This document shows positions 1 through 8,275 of a stretch of 48,091 nt of DNA, piece by piece. The stretch covers positions 1-48,091 of the forward strand of contig CAMVDP010000016.1 of the NCBI GenBank assembly GCA_947166275.1, written 5' to 3'. Within the stretch, counting starts at the first letter, position 1, and each line of letters begins with the position of its first letter. A program made the translations under genes and the position numbers. The notes beneath the pieces were generated by a model that saw nothing but the letters and a program-made list of their open reading frames with translations, had not been told where the DNA came from and did not search any database. The DNA comes from an uncultured Clostridia bacterium. Lineage in GTDB: Bacteria; Bacillota; Clostridia; Oscillospirales; Ruminococcaceae.

Positions 1-66
1 AACCGGACGAGCCTGACGAGCCTGATGAACCGGACGAGCCTGACGAGCCTGATGAGCCGGATGAAC
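1..66 (-). repeat. Gly-Ser-Ser coding repeat (9-bp period)
   Basis: Degenerate 9-bp units (gacgagcct / gatgaaccg on the plus strand) read on the minus strand as GSS GSS and so on, forming the low-complexity tail of the protein at the left edge. The repeat continues past position 1, so its full length is not visible. Confidence 0.85.
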
Positions 67-907
67 TGCTGTAGTCGTCGTCATCATCATCGTCGTCATC
101 ATCATCGTCGTCGTCATCATAACTGTAATTGTTGTTGTAATAATCGTCGTCGTCATCGTCGTAATCGTCGTCATCTTCCGAACAGTATGTCGTCACATAG
201 AATTCGGCAAGGTCGCCGCTCGGATAATACGCTCTGACAAGTCCTTTCTGGTCACTGATACATGCGAAGTCTGAATTAATAACGCCTTTGGAGGACACAC
301 TTATTTCCGTAAAGATCTCATTAATGTCCCATTCATCGTCGCCGCAATCATATGCCTCCCACAACGGAGTGCCGCTTATGCTTTTTACGTAAGGTGACAG
401 GTCCTTTTCGTCATACGCTTCAAGCCTGATATTCTTTTTGATCTTTTTTCCTTTATCTGACACATAAAGGTAGTAAAACTTCGACAGATCTTTGCCGGCT
501 TTAACGGTGAACTTGGCATATACGTTACCCGACGGCACATTTATCCAGTAATCGTCGATACTGCAATAAAGTCCTGCCTTAAGCTCAAAGTAGTCGTCGC
601 TGCATATAACTTTACCGTTCTTGTCATAAAGAGTAAGTATCGTATCATTCGAATAATAGAACTCATCCTGACGCAGTCTTATCTTGCCGGAATTCTTGAA
701 GTTCATCTTAAAATAAATGGTCTTGTCTTTATTCCCGGTATTATTTATACTCTTTTTCTTATTGGGCTGCCATAACGACGCATTCTTCATCTTCGATGTT
801 ATCGTTACCGTTTTCCCGGCGCTTGCTGCGCCCGCGGGTATCACGATCATGCCGAATACCATGCACACGCACAATAACACCGATACTACTTTTCTTAATG
901 ATCTCAT
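1..907 (-). CDS. Secreted Asp-rich / Gly-Ser-repeat protein, C-terminus cut by window edge
   Basis: Open from ATG at 907 to the left edge without a stop, so the 3' end is missing (about 302 codons visible). The start follows GGGAGGGAG. A signal peptide is clear: MRSLRKVV, a hydrophobic core, then a PAGAASA-type cleavage region. Residues about 30-240 look like a beta-sandwich (repeated segments such as KTIYFKMNFKNSGKIRL) comparable in pattern to PPC-like domains, but I cannot name a family. It then runs into two poly-Asp tracts separated by a Tyr/Asn patch, followed by Gly-Ser-Ser repeats that continue off the edge. Probably an exported, calcium- or wall-associated surface protein; function unknown. 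Its neighbour at 1438, transcribed the other way, has a similar N-terminal beta pattern. Confidence 0.8.
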   Translation of the reverse strand, partial: MRSLRKVVSVLLCVCMVFGMIVIPAGAASAGKTVTITSKMKNASLWQPNKKKSINNTGNKDKTIYFKMNFKNSGKIRLRQDEFYYSNDTILTLYDKNGKVICSDDYFELKAGLYCSIDDYWINVPSGNVYAKFTVKAGKDLSKFYYLYVSDKGKKIKKNIRLEAYDEKDLSPYVKSISGTPLWEAYDCGDDEWDINEIFTEISVSSKGVINSDFACISDQKGLVRAYYPSGDLAEFYVTTYCSEDDDDYDDDDDDYYNNNYSYDDDDDDDDDDDDDDDYSSSSGSSGSSGSSGSSGSSGSSG

Positions 908-956
908 ATATAACTCCCTCCCTGAAAATCATCAAATGTAACCGAACTGTAACCTT

Positions 957-985
957 ATTATACCATACAACGCAAACAATGTCAA
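957..985 (-). promoter_or_regulatory. Consensus sigma-A promoter for the left-edge secreted gene
   Basis: On the minus strand TTGACA (985-980), a 17-bp spacer and TATAAT (962-957), a perfect consensus promoter. It would start transcription about 40 bp upstream of the ATG at 907. Confidence 0.85.
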
Positions 986-1088
986 CAATAGATATTATTT
1001 TAACGATCAGGCTGTCTGCCGGTCGGCTGTGCTCTCGGTGTTGTTATTGCGCGCACTTTTCTCTTTTGCGGCGGAAATAAAAATATCG

Positions 1089-1121
1089 CCCGGATTTTAT
1101 AAAATATTACAAAAATCCGGG
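1089..1121. other. Intergenic perfect inverted repeat
   Basis: CCCGGATTTT at 1089-1098 and AAAATCCGGG at 1112-1121 form a perfect 10-bp hairpin with a 13-nt AT loop. It lies between two divergent genes, so it is not an obvious gene-end terminator. The rest of the 908-1437 gap holds the two promoters and an AT-rich stretch with no convincing gene. Confidence 0.5.
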
Positions 1122-1286
1122 TAATAATATGGTTGGTCAAAGGATATGGTGACAACAATACAAACAGAGACATAATTCCTGAAAAACGCTTGCATTTTAG
1201 GTTGAAATATGGTAAACTGATAATGCGACATAAATTTTAATAACACTGATATTATGACACAAGTTTATCATACTATTATGGTAAAC

Positions 1287-1317
1287 TTGCGGGCTCGTTC
1301 TTTTCTTGTGTTATAAT
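1287..1317 (+). promoter_or_regulatory. Probable promoter of the Big2 protein gene
   Basis: TATAAT at 1312-1317 is preceded by TTGCGG at 1287-1292 with a long 19-bp spacer, so the -10 is strong and the -35 is weak. A start near 1324 would give a leader of about 114 nt containing a terminator-like hairpin. Confidence 0.5.
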
Positions 1318-1340
1318 ACAGTGTTGAAAGAAATTTGTGT

Positions 1341-1405
1341 CGCAGCAAATGAGCTTTGCATTTTTACAGGTGCGCGGCTCTTTTGGCTGCGCACTTTTTT
1401 CTTTT
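1341..1405 (+). promoter_or_regulatory. Putative transcription attenuator in the 5' leader
   Basis: GTGCGC at 1370-1375 pairs with GCGCAC at 1389-1394, with further inner pairs, and is followed by TTTTTTCTTTT. This is an intrinsic terminator about 40 nt before the start codon of its own gene. CGCAGC at 1341-1346 can instead pair with GCTGCG at 1386-1391, which overlaps the 3' arm of the terminator, so the two structures exclude each other. I recognise no known riboswitch class. Confidence 0.5.
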
Positions 1406-1437
1406 ACAACATCAATGATTACGGAGGAAACACAAAC

Positions 1438-2103
1438 ATGACAAAGATCAGGAAGATTACAGCGGTACTGCTGTCGTTAGTTATTCTTGTTTGCAGCTTT
1501 TCGGTGATCGCCGATGCGCTTAGCGCCGACGATTTCGCCGAAGAGCTCGCGCCTATGGAATATGCGTCAGATAAGCTGAAAGACGGACATAATGAGGCTA
1601 TCTATAAGATAAAGCTCGGCAGCTCAGGAACAATAAAATTCCATTGCTCGGATTATTATCAGAGCTCGTGGACTCCTTCAAATCCGACAATGGAGCTTTT
1701 AGACTCCAATTTTAAAGTCATCTCGACTCCAAACAGCGTCGGCGGCGTAGCTATAGGTCATATGGTAGAACGCGGTTTTACCATACCGAAAAAAGGAACA
1801 TACTATCTTAAAATAACAAAGGGCAAGCACGAAGTATATTTCAACAATCTTTACTACACGTTCGTGCCCGATGAAGAAGCCTCTGTAAGTATAGGAATAT
1901 CCATGAAGGTCGGGACATCTATCGATCTTGTCGGACTGACAAGCAATTACAGCGGCAAGGTCGTATGGAAATCCACAAAGAAATCTGTTGCTACAGTAAA
2001 CAACGGAACAGTCAAGGCTAAAAAAGCCGGTACGACGATCATCAGGCTGTATATGAACGACGGAAGCTATGATGAAATAACCGTCAAAGTAACAAAGAAA
2101 TAA
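1438..2103 (+). CDS. Secreted protein with C-terminal Ig-like (Big2) domain
   Basis: 221 residues from the ATG at 1438, which follows ACGGAGGAAAC; the reading frame stays open further upstream but without a ribosome binding site and it crosses a terminator hairpin. Signal peptide MTKIRKITAVLLSLVILVC up to about residue 28. The middle (40-140) is a beta-rich segment resembling PPC-like domains. The last 80 residues fit a bacterial Ig-like group 2 domain (VVWKSTKKSVATV, then GTVKAKKAGTT). Such domains occur in surface adhesins and carbohydrate-active enzymes; no catalytic domain is present here, so it is probably a small surface or matrix protein. Function unknown. Confidence 0.85.
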   Translation: MTKIRKITAVLLSLVILVCSFSVIADALSADDFAEELAPMEYASDKLKDGHNEAIYKIKLGSSGTIKFHCSDYYQSSWTPSNPTMELLDSNFKVISTPNSVGGVAIGHMVERGFTIPKKGTYYLKITKGKHEVYFNNLYYTFVPDEEASVSIGISMKVGTSIDLVGLTSNYSGKVVWKSTKKSVATVNNGTVKAKKAGTTIIRLYMNDGSYDEITVKVTKK

Positions 2104-2158
2104 GCTTTTCGGTTTTCTATTTATGTCGCCCGCGTACCGCGCGGAAAAACACTTATGG

Positions 2159-2205
2159 TTATTCTCTGCTTCCCCGGTGGGCAGCAGAGAATAATTTGTT
2201 ATTAT
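2159..2205 (+). terminator. Intrinsic terminator after the Big2 gene
   Basis: TTATTCTCTGCT (2159-2170) and AGCAGAGAATAA (2183-2194) form a perfect 12-bp stem, followed by a T-rich stretch (TTTGTTATTATG). Confidence 0.8.
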
Positions 2206-2267
2206 GTATAAATTTTCTCGCTTATAATTGTAATATTTGTAAAATTTTATGGAATCGTTTACATATA

Positions 2268-2296
2268 TTGATATTTTTGCGGAAATAATATATAAT
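2268..2296 (+). promoter_or_regulatory. Promoter of the cellobiose phosphorylase gene
   Basis: TTGATA (2268-2273), a 17-bp spacer, TATAAT (2291-2296). Transcription would start about 65 nt before the ATG at 2368. Confidence 0.8.
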
Positions 2297-2367
2297 TGAA
2301 ATATCATGTACAGGTATGTCCCGTTCGACAACTCGGACACTCCTCAAAGAAAGGACTGGTAAAACCA

Positions 2368-4869
2368 ATGAAATTCGGTTACTTCGACGACGCCAACAAG
2401 GAGTACGTCATCACATCGCCCAAGACCCCCTATCCGTGGATCAACTATCTCGGAACACAAGGGTTCTTCTCGCTGATCTCCAACACCGCAGGCGGCTACA
2501 GCTTCTATAAGGACGCAAGACTTCGCCGTATCACGCGTTACCGCTACAACAACGTCCCCGTTGACATGGGCGGTCGCTATTTCTATATAAATGACGACGG
2601 TCATGTATGGAACCCCGGCTGGTCCCCCGTCAAGGCTGACCTCGACAGCTACGAGTGCCGCCACGGTATGGGCTACACCATTATAAAGGGCGAGTCCAAG
2701 GGCATCGAAGCCAAAGTCACCTTCTTCGTTCCCCAGAACTTCAACGGTGAGATACAGAAGGTAACGCTCACAAACAAGACCGGCGCTTTCAAGAAGATAA
2801 AGCTGTTCAGCTTCCTTGAATGGTGCCTCTGGGACGCACAGGACGACTCCACGAACTTCCAGCGTAACTTCAACACCGGCGAAGTCGAGATCGAAGGCAG
2901 CACTATCTATCATAAGACCGAGTACAAGGAAAGACGCGACCACTTCGCATTCTACTCCGTAAACGCGAAGATCAGCGGCTTCGACACCGACCGCGAGAGC
3001 TTCCTCGGTCTGTACAACGGCTTCGGCGAACCGCAGACCGTTATGCAGGGCTCGCCCAACAACTCCGTTGCTGACGGCTGGTCGCCTATCGCGTCGCACT
3101 ACATCGATGTGAGCCTCGAAGCAGGCGAAAGCAAGGACTTCGTATTCGTGCTCGGCTACGTTGAGATGCCTGTCGCAGAAAAGTTCGCTCCCGATCTCAC
3201 ACCCGATGACAAGATAATCACAACCGCAAACTCTAAGAAGAATATCATAAACAAGACAAAGGCTCACGAAATGATAGCTCTCTGCGATACCGCGGAGAAG
3301 GCTGACAAGCTGTTCGCTGACCTCAAGGCTTACTGGGATACCCTGCTTTGCCAGTACCATGTTGAGTCTCCCGATGAGAAGGTCAACAGAATGGTCAACA
3401 TCTGGAACCAGTACCAGTGTATGGTAACATTCAACATGTCCCGTTCCGCTTCCTACTTCGAGAGCGGCATAGGCAGAGGCATGGGCTTCCGCGATTCCAA
3501 CCAGGATCTGCTCGGTTTCGTTCATCAGATCCCCGAGCGCGCAAGAGAGCGTGTGCTTGACCTCGCAGCTACGATGCTTGAGGACGGCGGCGCTTACCAC
3601 CAGTACCAGCCGCTTACCAAGAAGGGCAACCACGAGCTCGGCTCGAACTTCAACGATGACCCGCTGTGGATGATACTCGCAGTCGCGGCGTACATCAAGG
3701 AGACCGGCGACAAGTCCATTCTTGATGAGGTAGTTCCCTATGAGAACGACGAAAGCAAGGCGGCATCCATGCTCGACCACATGAAGCGTGCTTTCGACCA
3801 CGTTGTACGCAAGCACGGACCTCACGGACTGCCGCTCAGCGGACGCGCTGACTGGAACGACTGCCTGAACCTGTCCTGCTTCTCCGACAAGCCCGGTGAG
3901 AGCTTCCAGACCTATAACAACAAGGAAATGTTCAAGGATCCGCCGTTCTACAGCCAGGTAGCAGAGTCCGTAATGATCGCCGGAATGTTCTGCTTCATAG
4001 GACCCGAGTACGCAGCTATGTGCAGACTTAAAGGCGATGAGGAAGAGGCAAAGCGCGCCGATGCCGAAGTCGCAAAGATGAAGGAAGCAACCATGAAGTA
4101 CGGCTTCGACGGCGAGTGGTTCCTGCGTGCATACGATCACAACGGCAACAAGGTCGGCTCACACGAGTGCGAGGAGGGCAAGATCTTCATCGAGCCCCAG
4201 GGCTTCTGCGTTCTCGCAGGTCTCGGCAAGGAGACAGGCGATGACATCAAGACCCTCAACAGCGTTGATAAGTACCTCAACTCCGACCACGGCCTAGTGC
4301 TCAACAACCCGGCATTCACCCATTATTATATACAGTACGGTGAGATCTCCACTTACCCCGGCGGTTACAAGGAGAATGCGGGCATCTTCTGCCACAACAA
4401 TGCGTGGATCATGTGCGCCGAGGCATTCGCCGGCAGAGGTGACAAGGCGTTCGAATATTATTCAAAGATCGCTCCCGCGTTCAGAGAAGAGCACTCCGAC
4501 CTCCACCGCACCGAGCCCTACGTTTACGCGCAGATGATCGCAGGCAAGGACGCTCCGAGACACGGTGAAGCAAAGAACAGCTGGCTCACCGGTACGGCGG
4601 CATGGAACTTTGTAGCGATCTCACAGTATATCCTCGGCGTAAAACCGAAGTATGACGGACTTGAGATAAGCCCCTCTATCCCGAAGGCATGGGACGGCTT
4701 CAAGATCTCCAGACTGTTCAGAGGCGCTACCTACAACATCACAGTCAAGAATCCCGACCACGTTTCAAGCGGCGTGAAGGCTATGACAGTTGACGGCAAG
4801 GCTGTTGACGGCTGCCTTATCCCCGCGTTCGCCAACGGCGTTCACGAGGTAGAAGTAGTTCTTGGCTGA
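2368..4869 (+). CDS. cbp: Cellobiose phosphorylase (GH94)
   Basis: 833 residues, near the usual length of about 810 for cytosolic cellobiose phosphorylases. The start [14 protein letters not shown] matches the family N-terminus and follows AAAGGAC; the frame is open upstream only without a ribosome site. The enzyme splits cellobiose with phosphate into alpha-glucose-1-phosphate and glucose, saving one ATP per disaccharide. Visible family blocks are [10 protein letters not shown], the stretch [24 protein letters not shown] with the general acid at about Asp495, and [13 protein letters not shown] motifs near the end ([12 protein letters not shown]). No signal peptide, as expected for an intracellular enzyme. 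It is monocistronic, with its own promoter and strong terminator, so no transporter or regulator is linked to it here. Cellodextrin phosphorylase is a less likely alternative, being longer (about 1000 residues). Confidence 0.96.
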   Translation: MKFGYFDDANKEYVITSPKTPYPWINYLGTQGFFSLISNTAGGYSFYKDARLRRITRYRYNNVPVDMGGRYFYINDDGHVWNPGWSPVKADLDSYECRHGMGYTIIKGESKGIEAKVTFFVPQNFNGEIQKVTLTNKTGAFKKIKLFSFLEWCLWDAQDDSTNFQRNFNTGEVEIEGSTIYHKTEYKERRDHFAFYSVNAKISGFDTDRESFLGLYNGFGEPQTVMQGSPNNSVADGWSPIASHYIDVSLEAGESKDFVFVLGYVEMPVAEKFAPDLTPDDKIITTANSKKNIINKTKAHEMIALCDTAEKADKLFADLKAYWDTLLCQYHVESPDEKVNRMVNIWNQYQCMVTFNMSRSASYFESGIGRGMGFRDSNQDLLGFVHQIPERARERVLDLAATMLEDGGAYHQYQPLTKKGNHELGSNFNDDPLWMILAVAAYIKETGDKSILDEVVPYENDESKAASMLDHMKRAFDHVVRKHGPHGLPLSGRADWNDCLNLSCFSDKPGESFQTYNNKEMFKDPPFYSQVAESVMIAGMFCFIGPEYAAMCRLKGDEEEAKRADAEVAKMKEATMKYGFDGEWFLRAYDHNGNKVGSHECEEGKIFIEPQGFCVLAGLGKETGDDIKTLNSVDKYLNSDHGLVLNNPAFTHYYIQYGEISTYPGGYKENAGIFCHNNAWIMCAEAFAGRGDKAFEYYSKIAPAFREEHSDLHRTEPYVYAQMIAGKDAPRHGEAKNSWLTGTAAWNFVAISQYILGVKPKYDGLEISPSIPKAWDGFKISRLFRGATYNITVKNPDHVSSGVKAMTVDGKAVDGCLIPAFANGVHEVEVVLG

Positions 4870-4889
4870 TCACCGATCACAGTAAAAAA

Positions 4890-4925
4890 AGCAGACCCGT
4901 CCGACGGGTCTGCTCTTTTTGTTTC
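4890..4925 (+). terminator. Intrinsic terminator after cellobiose phosphorylase
   Basis: GCAGACCCGTC (4891-4901) and GACGGGTCTGC (4903-4913) form a near-perfect stem followed by TCTTTTTGTTT. Confidence 0.9.
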
Positions 4926-5102
4926 AGCCTTTGCCCGGAAAAAGCATTGACGGATACAAATTTTTACAGCAGTAACATGTCTGTTCTTCCAATCATGTCT
5001 GACTGCGACGGAATGGTTCACTCTTTGTAGAATTTCAGCCGGAAACGGCTTTATTATCAACAAAAAGTATAAAAACAATCAACCTTTTTTGTGCATTTTC
5101 CC

Positions 5103-5131
5103 TTGACATTTCTATAATAAATTGTTATAAT
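5103..5131 (+). promoter_or_regulatory. Perfect sigma-A promoter of the YegP gene
   Basis: TTGACA (5103-5108), 17-bp spacer, TATAAT (5126-5131). Expected start near 5138, giving a leader of about 90 nt. The stretch 4926-5102 before it shows no gene or clear signal. Confidence 0.92.
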
Positions 5132-5137
5132 ATTTAC

Positions 5138-5220
5138 ATAAGCCTTGAGAGGGTTTATCCCAAACTGTTTAGTTTGGGAATATAAGCAGTTACCACATAC
5201 CTCTCGGTATGGGAAAGGAG
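5138..5220 (+). promoter_or_regulatory. Structured 5' leader RNA, unknown class
   Basis: TCCCAAACT (5158-5166) pairs perfectly with AGTTTGGGA (5171-5179) across a GTTT loop. CATACC (5196-5201) pairs with GGTATG (5206-5211) across TCTC. TTGAGAGG (5145-5152) can alternatively pair with CCTCTCGG (5200-5207), enclosing the first hairpin and disrupting the second. The ribosome site AAAGGAG (5214-5220) directly follows. The layout suggests a two-state regulatory leader; it matches no riboswitch consensus that I know. Confidence 0.5.
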
Positions 5221-5228
5221 CATGCTGC

Positions 5229-5612
5229 ATGGGAAAATATGTGATCAACCACACAAAAAGCGGTTATACATTTGGCTTGAAAGCCGCAAACGGTGAGATG
5301 ATCGCGACCGGAGGCGAAGTTTATTCAAGTCTTGATTCGGTAAGAGCCGGCGTCAAGAGTGTGGAGACCAACGCGCCTGAAGCTGCGGTCGAAGATCATA
5401 CCGTCGAGGGGTATCAGACCGAAAAAAATCCGAAGTTTGAGATATACAGCGACAAAGCCGGCGAATTCCGTTTCCGTCTCAAAGCAAAGAACGGACAGAT
5501 AATCGCGGTAAGCGAGGGTTATACCTCAAAGGCGAACTGTAAGAACGGTATCGAAAGCGTTAAGAAAAATTCGGTAAACGCGGCAGTTATAGAGCCTGAT
5601 ACAAAAGCCTGA
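5229..5612 (+). CDS. YegP-family (DUF1508) protein with two repeats
   Basis: 127 residues starting MGKYVIN, eight bases after AAAGGAG; the upstream in-frame ATG at 5145 falls inside the structured leader and is rejected. It holds two copies of the DUF1508/YegP unit: residues about 6-48 (FGLKAANGEMIATGGEVYSS) and 65-112 (FRFRLKAKNGQIIAVSEGY). The family is widespread and its role is poorly defined; YegP is a small, soluble beta-rich protein. No signal peptide. The gene is alone between a consensus promoter and a downstream hairpin, implying strong independent expression controlled at the leader. Confidence 0.9.
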   Translation: MGKYVINHTKSGYTFGLKAANGEMIATGGEVYSSLDSVRAGVKSVETNAPEAAVEDHTVEGYQTEKNPKFEIYSDKAGEFRFRLKAKNGQIIAVSEGYTSKANCKNGIESVKKNSVNAAVIEPDTKA

Positions 5613-5629
5613 CCTCATATCCTACACCG

Positions 5630-5654
5630 ATCTCCCGCCGAACAGGCGGGAGAT
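5630..5654 (+). terminator. Hairpin after the YegP gene
   Basis: ATCTCCCGCC (5630-5639) and GGCGGGAGAT (5645-5654) form a perfect 10-bp stem with a 5-nt loop. The following T-tract is weak (ATTTGCATATATTG), so termination efficiency is uncertain. Confidence 0.65.
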
Positions 5655-5813
5655 ATTTGCATATATTGCATAATTTCAGCGGTGCTGCGGCGCAAAATTT
5701 GTGCATCGTGCCAAAAATCGTATTTTTCTAAAATTTATCAGTTTTTTGTGTCACCTTTTGCTTCTGTATTTCGTTTTATATTACAGAAGCACAAAATAAG
5801 CGCCCCCTACAAA

Positions 5814-5860
5814 CGGACACCCGACCGGACGGACACCCGTCCGGTCGGACAATGTCCGAG
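5814..5860 (+). promoter_or_regulatory. GC-rich hairpin upstream of the YcdB/SLH gene
   Basis: CCGACCGGACGG (5821-5832) pairs perfectly with CCGTCCGGTCGG (5837-5848) over a 4-nt loop, without a T-tract. The short word CGGACA recurs three times around it (CGGACACCC twice, then CGGACAATGTCCG, itself a palindrome). It stands about 60 bp before the start codon and could be an mRNA-leader structure or an operator. No convincing promoter could be fixed in 5655-5813. Confidence 0.45.
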
Positions 5861-5910
5861 GCAATGATCAAGTGCGTTCCCCAATATGGGAAAGAAAGGA
5901 AGTATGTATT

Positions 5911-8112
5911 ATGAAATTCAAGCGTGTAAGTGCGGCTGTGCTCGCAGCCGCATTATCCGCGACCTCTGTGAGCATCTGTGCATTTGCGGAGGAAGACGCG
6001 GCTATGAAAACAGCCATGACCTACGTAAAGCAGCGTATAGACATCCCCGAGACCTACAGCGATTTCTCGTATCGCACCTACACCGACAACAACAACACCC
6101 AGTATCGTTTTACATGGAAAGAAACGAACGAACAGGGTCAGACAAGCTCGATCAGCATCAGCATCACCGGTAAAGTCATCAAGAGCGTAAACATAAACAA
6201 ATCCGTAAACTATAACTATGATGATGACGACGTCTGGATAGAGGATGGCGGAACAGGCTTTGCAAAGCTTTCGGACTCGAAGATAAAGGCTGCCTGCTTA
6301 AAGTACATAAAGCAGATCAACCCCACGATCTACAAGGATATCAAGATAGACGAGGATTCTCTGAGCATCTCGCTCTGGGGCAACAACGCGACAATGTCGT
6401 TCTCGCGCTGCTACAAAGACATACCCGTGACCAACCAGTCCGGAAGCGTTACCGTCAACAAGGATACCGGCGATCTTATAAGCTATCGCATCAACTGGAT
6501 CAACGGCGCGGGCTTCTCCGACGCGAAGGACGCTATCTCGGTGGCGGACGCGCAGAAGGCATATAAGAAGCTTTTCCCGCTGGAAAAGGTGTACACTCTC
6601 GAATACGACTGGGAGAATGATTCATATACCCCGCACCTCATCTACCGCCAGACCACATCCGGACAGATAAACGCCTTCACCGGCGAGCTCTCAAAGTTTG
6701 AGGACTACGGCAACTATGACAACGGCTCTGATGATATGGTCGCTACCGAGGCGGCAGCTATGGCTGATGAAATTGGTGACGACGATGCGGACTCTGCAAT
6801 GGGCGGCAAGGTCGTGACCTTCACTGCCGAAGAGCTGGAAAAGCTTGAAAAGGAAGCCAAACTGATAAAGGCGGAGGACGCTCTGAAAATGCTTCAGGAT
6901 ATGGGTATATTCTATATCCCCACCGAATCTGAAGTAACATGGCAGAGCTGCAGCTACAACGAAAAGCTCGGCTATTACATCAGAAACGTATCGTTCAGCG
7001 GCAAGGACAAGAGATACATCGACCTGAACGGTGACGGCAAGGTGAGACCTCTGTCCGATGACGATTACGAGGATTACAATATCTGGGGCAACTTCTCGAT
7101 AAATGCCGAGACAGGCGAAGTAAGAAGCTTCTACTCAAGCTCCTTCGACAACGGCTCCAACATGGACAGCAGCTATGACAAGAAAGCGAACGATATCCTC
7201 GGAAAGCTGCTCGGCGACAAGTTCAAGGACGACTTCGGCGAGGTCGCGAACACCTACAGCAGCAAAGTATACAAGGAGTACGACTCCAAGACCGGCAAGC
7301 CCATAGGCGAACCGCGCATCACCTCAAAGACATACAACGCCAACAGAAAAGCATACGGCATCACCTGCATCGACGAGAGCGTAAACCTTGTTATCGGCAA
7401 CAACGGTTATGTGACATCGTTCAGCAGCAGCTACCGCCCCGACATCTCTTATCCGAAGCCCGACAATATAATCAGCGCAAACAAGGCATACAAGTCATTC
7501 TTCAACGCTGTCGGACTTGACCTCAAATACCGCTGCGCATACCGCACCGATACCAAGAAGGTCGTTACCGCTCTCGTATACTCCGCAAATGATACTCTGC
7601 GCATAGACGCGTTCACAGGCAAGCGTGTGTTCTGGAACGGCCGCCCCTACAGTGAAGCGGAAGAGACCAGCAATTATACCGACCTTGAGAACAGCAAATA
7701 CAAGAAGTACGCGGAAAAGCTCAGAAAGTACGGCATTACTCTCATGGACAAGGACAACAAGCTCAACGAGAATGAAGCAATAACCGCTTCCGACTTCCTC
7801 AATCTTCTCAACTGGCTCTCCGGCTACAACTCCTACAAGCCCGCACTGGCATTCAAGGAGGACGTACAGCTCGACCGCCAGAAAGCAGCGTTCATCATAG
7901 TAAGCGCTAAATACGGCGACGATGTTGCAAAGCTCAAGGATCTGTTCAAGGCTAAATTCAGCGATGTCAAGGAGGACAGCAAGTACTTCGGATACATCGC
8001 GATAGCCAATGCGTCCGGCGACCTCAAGGGCAGCGGCGATAAGTTCGATCCTACTAAGAAATTCACCAGAGGAGACGCGCTTATGTATGTCTATAACGCT
8101 CTCTCCAGATAA
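5911..8112 (+). CDS. Secreted YcdB/YcdC-repeat (PepSY-like) protein with SLH region
   Basis: 733 residues from the ATG at 5911, which follows GAAAGAAAGGAAG and opens a signal peptide (MKFKRVSAAVLAAALSATSV to about residue 26, AFA-EE cleavage). Residues about 30-590 carry several PepSY-like repeats of the YcdB/YcdC type, each with an NxxTGxLxxY-like turn (for example VNKDTGDLISYRINW and INAETGEVRSFYSSS). The C-terminal 125 residues resemble an S-layer homology region (VSAKYGDDV, FSDVKEDSKYFGYIAIANA, FDPTKKFTRGDALMYVYNAL), which binds pyruvylated wall polymer. Families with YcdB and SLH parts are common in spore-forming Clostridia and are thought to act at the envelope; the exact job is unknown. 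Confidence 0.85.
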   Translation: MKFKRVSAAVLAAALSATSVSICAFAEEDAAMKTAMTYVKQRIDIPETYSDFSYRTYTDNNNTQYRFTWKETNEQGQTSSISISITGKVIKSVNINKSVNYNYDDDDVWIEDGGTGFAKLSDSKIKAACLKYIKQINPTIYKDIKIDEDSLSISLWGNNATMSFSRCYKDIPVTNQSGSVTVNKDTGDLISYRINWINGAGFSDAKDAISVADAQKAYKKLFPLEKVYTLEYDWENDSYTPHLIYRQTTSGQINAFTGELSKFEDYGNYDNGSDDMVATEAAAMADEIGDDDADSAMGGKVVTFTAEELEKLEKEAKLIKAEDALKMLQDMGIFYIPTESEVTWQSCSYNEKLGYYIRNVSFSGKDKRYIDLNGDGKVRPLSDDDYEDYNIWGNFSINAETGEVRSFYSSSFDNGSNMDSSYDKKANDILGKLLGDKFKDDFGEVANTYSSKVYKEYDSKTGKPIGEPRITSKTYNANRKAYGITCIDESVNLVIGNNGYVTSFSSSYRPDISYPKPDNIISANKAYKSFFNAVGLDLKYRCAYRTDTKKVVTALVYSANDTLRIDAFTGKRVFWNGRPYSEAEETSNYTDLENSKYKKYAEKLRKYGITLMDKDNKLNENEAITASDFLNLLNWLSGYNSYKPALAFKEDVQLDRQKAAFIIVSAKYGDDVAKLKDLFKAKFSDVKEDSKYFGYIAIANASGDLKGSGDKFDPTKKFTRGDALMYVYNALSR

Positions 8113-8155
8113 CACTGACACCTCTCAATAAAATATCTCTATCTCAAACGGCGAG

Positions 8156-8182
8156 GCCGCGGAAGCACGATGCTCCCGCGGC
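8156..8182 (+). terminator. Hairpin after the YcdB/SLH gene
   Basis: GCCGCGGAAGCA (8156-8167) pairs with TGCTCCCGCGGC (8171-8182) with one mismatch. Weak downstream T content (TTCGCTGCGTTTG). Confidence 0.6.
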
Positions 8183-8214
8183 TTCGCTGCGTTTGTCCCG
8201 CGTGCGGAAAATGC

Positions 8215-8243
8215 TTGATTTGCGGAACTGAATGTGTTATAAT
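8215..8243 (+). promoter_or_regulatory. Promoter of the zinc-ribbon/LRR gene
   Basis: TTGATT (8215-8220), 17-bp spacer, TATAAT (8238-8243), about 30 bp before the ATG at 8276. Confidence 0.82.
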
Positions 8244-8275
8244 ATGATCAGACAAACCGAAAGGAGGACATAAAA

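Noticed and set aside
2344-4140. 598-codon open frame on the minus strand
   Set aside because: It is a shadow of the cellobiose phosphorylase gene, caused by its codon bias; no ribosome site or family pattern.
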